Positions 6,409 to 7,330 of a DNA stretch of 7,330 bases are shown here, piece by piece. Position 1 is the first letter of the stretch. Every line of letters starts with the position of its first letter. The stretch covers positions 1 through 7,330 of the forward strand of contig CAJMPE010000102.1 of assembly GCA_905215275.1 (NCBI GenBank), given 5' to 3'. The notes beneath the pieces are model-generated. The model worked only from the letters and a program-made list of their open reading frames with translations, had not been told where the DNA came from and did not search any database. The DNA comes from an uncultured bacterium. Lineage in GTDB: Bacteria > Actinomycetota > Coriobacteriia > Coriobacteriales > Coriobacteriaceae. Both the position numbers and the translations under genes were made by a program.

Positions 6409-6535
6409 GGGCAGTCTTTTTGGGACGGGGCTATTTTAGCTACCCTCCCTCTGCCCACGATTTCGATGAGCCGCAAGTAAAATCAATCCTGCATATAGGG
6501 GTAGCTAAAATGGCCCCGTCCCAAAAAGACTGCCC
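6409..6535. repeat. 127-base element with 37-base inverted repeats (MITE- or REP-like)
   Basis: The arms at 6409-6445 and 6499-6535 are inverted complements with a single mismatch (T6432 against G6512), which pairs as G-U in the rightward RNA. The loop is 53 bases and holds no open frame. Each arm carries TTTTTGGGACGGGG followed by TTTTAGCTACCC. No clear target-site duplication flanks it. It starts 17 bases after the regulator stop, before the terminator. The lack of a T-run after either arm argues against a terminator. A small non-autonomous mobile element or REP-type palindrome is the best reading. Confidence 0.75.
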
Positions 6536-6573
6536 TTGGTGGCTCCGCAAGCGATCCGTCACGTGACAAAAGA

Positions 6574-6607
6574 ACCCTGCAGTTCACACGCACTGCAGGG
6601 TCTTTTT
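6574..6607. terminator. Bidirectional intrinsic terminator between the regulator and ridA
   Basis: Perfect ten-base arms ACCCTGCAGT (6574-6583) and ACTGCAGGGT (6592-6601) enclose an eight-base loop. CTTTTT follows on the plus strand. On the minus strand the stem is followed by TCTTTT. It can therefore end both the rightward regulator transcript and the leftward ridA transcript, whose stop is 30 bases away. A ten-base palindrome GTCACGTGAC (6558-6567) lies beside it with no clear role. Confidence 0.85.
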
Positions 6608-6636
6608 GCATGTCATGTTTAGTTGTTGTCAACACC

Positions 6637-7014
6637 TTAGAGAGCGGCGACGACCTCGATCTCGACCAGACCGCCGGCCGGAAGGGCGGCAACCTGGAAA
6701 GCGCTGCGCGCGGGGAACGGAGCCTCGAACTTGGAGGCGTAGATCTCGTTCACGGCAGCGAAGTCGGCGATGTCGGCCAGGTAGACCGTGGTCTTGACGA
6801 CATCGGCAAAGGTGGCGCCGGCAGCGGTCAGCAGGGCCTCGACGTTAGCAAGGGACTGCTTAGCCTGGGCCTCGACGCCCTCGGGCATCTTGCCGGTTGC
6901 GGGGTCGATGCCCAGCTGGCCGGACAGGAACACCATGTTGCCGGTCTGGATGCCGGGGGAATACGGGCCGATGGCTGCAGGTGCGTTATCGGAAGACACG
7001 ACGGTCTTGCTCAT
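6637..7014 (-). CDS. ridA: RidA family enamine/imine deaminase (YjgF/YER057c/UK114)
   Basis: A 125-residue cytosolic protein, the usual length for RidA, which forms trimers and hydrolyses reactive enamines and imines such as 2-aminoacrylate released by PLP enzymes. Visible marks are GPYSPG (Y18), FLSGQLGIDP, the late arginine R103 in PFPARSAFQVAALP and E118 in VEIEV. R103 and E118 keep the same spacing as catalytic R105 and E120 of E. coli RidA, so it should belong to the active branch. The frame is open to ATG 7170, but AAGGAG (7021-7026) lies six bases before ATG 7014 and homology begins there. It has its own promoter and converges on the regulator gene. A link to the purine genes is plausible because YgeX, a diaminopropionate ammonia-lyase in these clusters, makes 2-aminoacrylate; YgeX is not in this window. 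Confidence 0.95.
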   Translation of the reverse strand: MSKTVVSSDNAPAAIGPYSPGIQTGNMVFLSGQLGIDPATGKMPEGVEAQAKQSLANVEALLTAAGATFADVVKTTVYLADIADFAAVNEIYASKFEAPFPARSAFQVAALPAGGLVEIEVVAAL

Positions 7015-7047
7015 GTTTATCTCCTTACGATCAATTGAGAGAGCGTG

Positions 7048-7095
7048 AGCGCGGTGTTCACACCGGGAGGCACAGTTCGGTCTGAACACCGCGCT
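7048..7095 (-). other. Hairpin at the 5' end of the ridA transcript
   Basis: Thirteen-base perfect arms at 7048-7060 and 7083-7095, then a C-C mismatch and four more pairs (7062-7065 with 7078-7081), close a 12-base loop. With the promoter at 7105-7133 the RNA should begin near 7098, so the stem starts within a few bases of the 5' end. No T-run follows it. Protection of the 5' end is the simplest role; a protein operator is the alternative. Confidence 0.6.
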
Positions 7096-7104
7096 TGATT
7101 TGGG

Positions 7105-7133
7105 ATAATACTCAAGGTTTCCGCGCGATGCAA
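7105..7133 (-). promoter_or_regulatory. Promoter of ridA
   Basis: On the minus strand TTGCAT (7128-7133) and TATTAT (7105-7110, 5 of 6 to the -10 consensus) are separated by exactly 17 bases. AT-rich sequence lies just upstream. The predicted start near 7098 leaves a leader of about 84 bases. Confidence 0.6.
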
Positions 7134-7215
7134 GATTATTATCACGTTGCGAGAATATTTTATCGCCCAACGGCGCCTATCGACCGCTGAACGGCACGAC
7201 CGAACGGTGAAGCTC

Positions 7216-7287
7216 AAAAGGATCCGTTTCCCTCCGTCCCCATCGGATCAGGTGATCCATAGGGGACGGAGGGAAACGGATCCTTTT
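7216..7287. repeat. 72-base palindrome with 26-base perfect arms (REP-like, GGGGACGG core)
   Basis: Arms at 7216-7241 and 7262-7287 are perfect inverted complements. The 20-base loop holds a nested stem, GGATCA (7245-7250) with TGATCC (7253-7258), so almost the whole element folds into one rod. The right arm reads GGGGACGGAGGG then CGGATCC and runs into TTTTT (7284-7288); the minus strand also ends in CTTTT. It could terminate transcription in both directions. It shares the GGGACGG core with the element at 6409-6535, which suggests a dispersed repeat family. Confidence 0.7.
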
Positions 7288-7330
7288 TGCTGCAAGGGCT
7301 GCTGAAGACTTTATCCTGCTTGGGCCACAG

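Larger units (their letters stand above)
7015..7330. other. Region upstream of ridA
   Basis: 316 bases without a supported gene. From ridA outward it holds the Shine-Dalgarno site (7021-7026), a leader hairpin (7048-7095), a promoter (7105-7133), an AT-rich stretch (7134-7163), an imperfect tandem CGACCG...GAACGG repeat (7181-7207) and a long palindrome (7216-7287). I see nothing interpretable in 7289-7330, which may belong to the next transcription unit. Confidence 0.5.

Noticed and set aside
6409..6535. Intrinsic terminator for the regulator
   Set aside because: No T-run follows either arm, the loop is 53 bases, and a proper terminator is present just downstream at 6574-6607.
7015..7170. 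52-residue N-terminal extension of RidA from ATG 7170
   Set aside because: It spans the promoter and leader hairpin and does not resemble RidA; the start at 7014 has its own AAGGAG.
1..7330. CRISPR arrays, tRNA or rRNA genes, full insertion sequences
   Set aside because: No regularly spaced direct repeats, no cloverleaf fold and no transposase-like frame were seen on either strand.

Overview
The window is a compact, GC-rich stretch of bacterial DNA. It most resembles a gut actinobacterium of the class Coriobacteriia, with Collinsella the best guess. That guess rests on protein character, codon use and the GGGACGG-type hairpin repeats, not on a marker gene. It holds four complete genes and one gene cut by the left edge, separated by gaps rich in hairpins.

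Layout: positions 1-5382 form a leftward unit read in the order purine permease (5382-3988), ssnA aminohydrolase (3792-2437), ygfK flavin/iron-sulfur oxidoreductase (2288 to beyond position 1). A good promoter (TTGAGA-17-TACGAT) precedes the permease and overlaps a Fur-like palindrome. A YheO-type PAS/HTH regulator (GTG start, 5735-6391) is transcribed away from this unit across a 352-base AT-rich control region. A 127-base element with 37-base inverted arms follows the regulator, then a two-way terminator. A convergent leftward ridA gene (7014-6637) has its own promoter and a hairpin at the very start of its transcript. A second long perfect palindrome lies at 7216-7287.

How the genes may work together: ssnA and ygfK belong to the conserved anaerobic purine/urate-breakdown cluster known from gut bacteria (in E. 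coli the ygeW-ygeX-ygeY-hyuA-ygfK-ssnA-xdhD neighbourhood). The permease would import urate or xanthine, YgfK would supply reducing chemistry, and SsnA would hydrolyse a ring or amino group. The divergent regulator may sense a purine or intermediate, and RidA would clear reactive enamines or imines such as those made by the PLP lyase YgeX. Only family membership and gene order are visible here; the pathway assignment is inference. The rest of the cluster, if present, would lie left of position 1.

Points most worth checking: a permease with glutamine at two positions that are normally carboxylates, the DPD-like but rearranged domain order of YgfK, the YheO-type control of a purine locus, the Fur-like site over the promoter, and two families of long palindromes.
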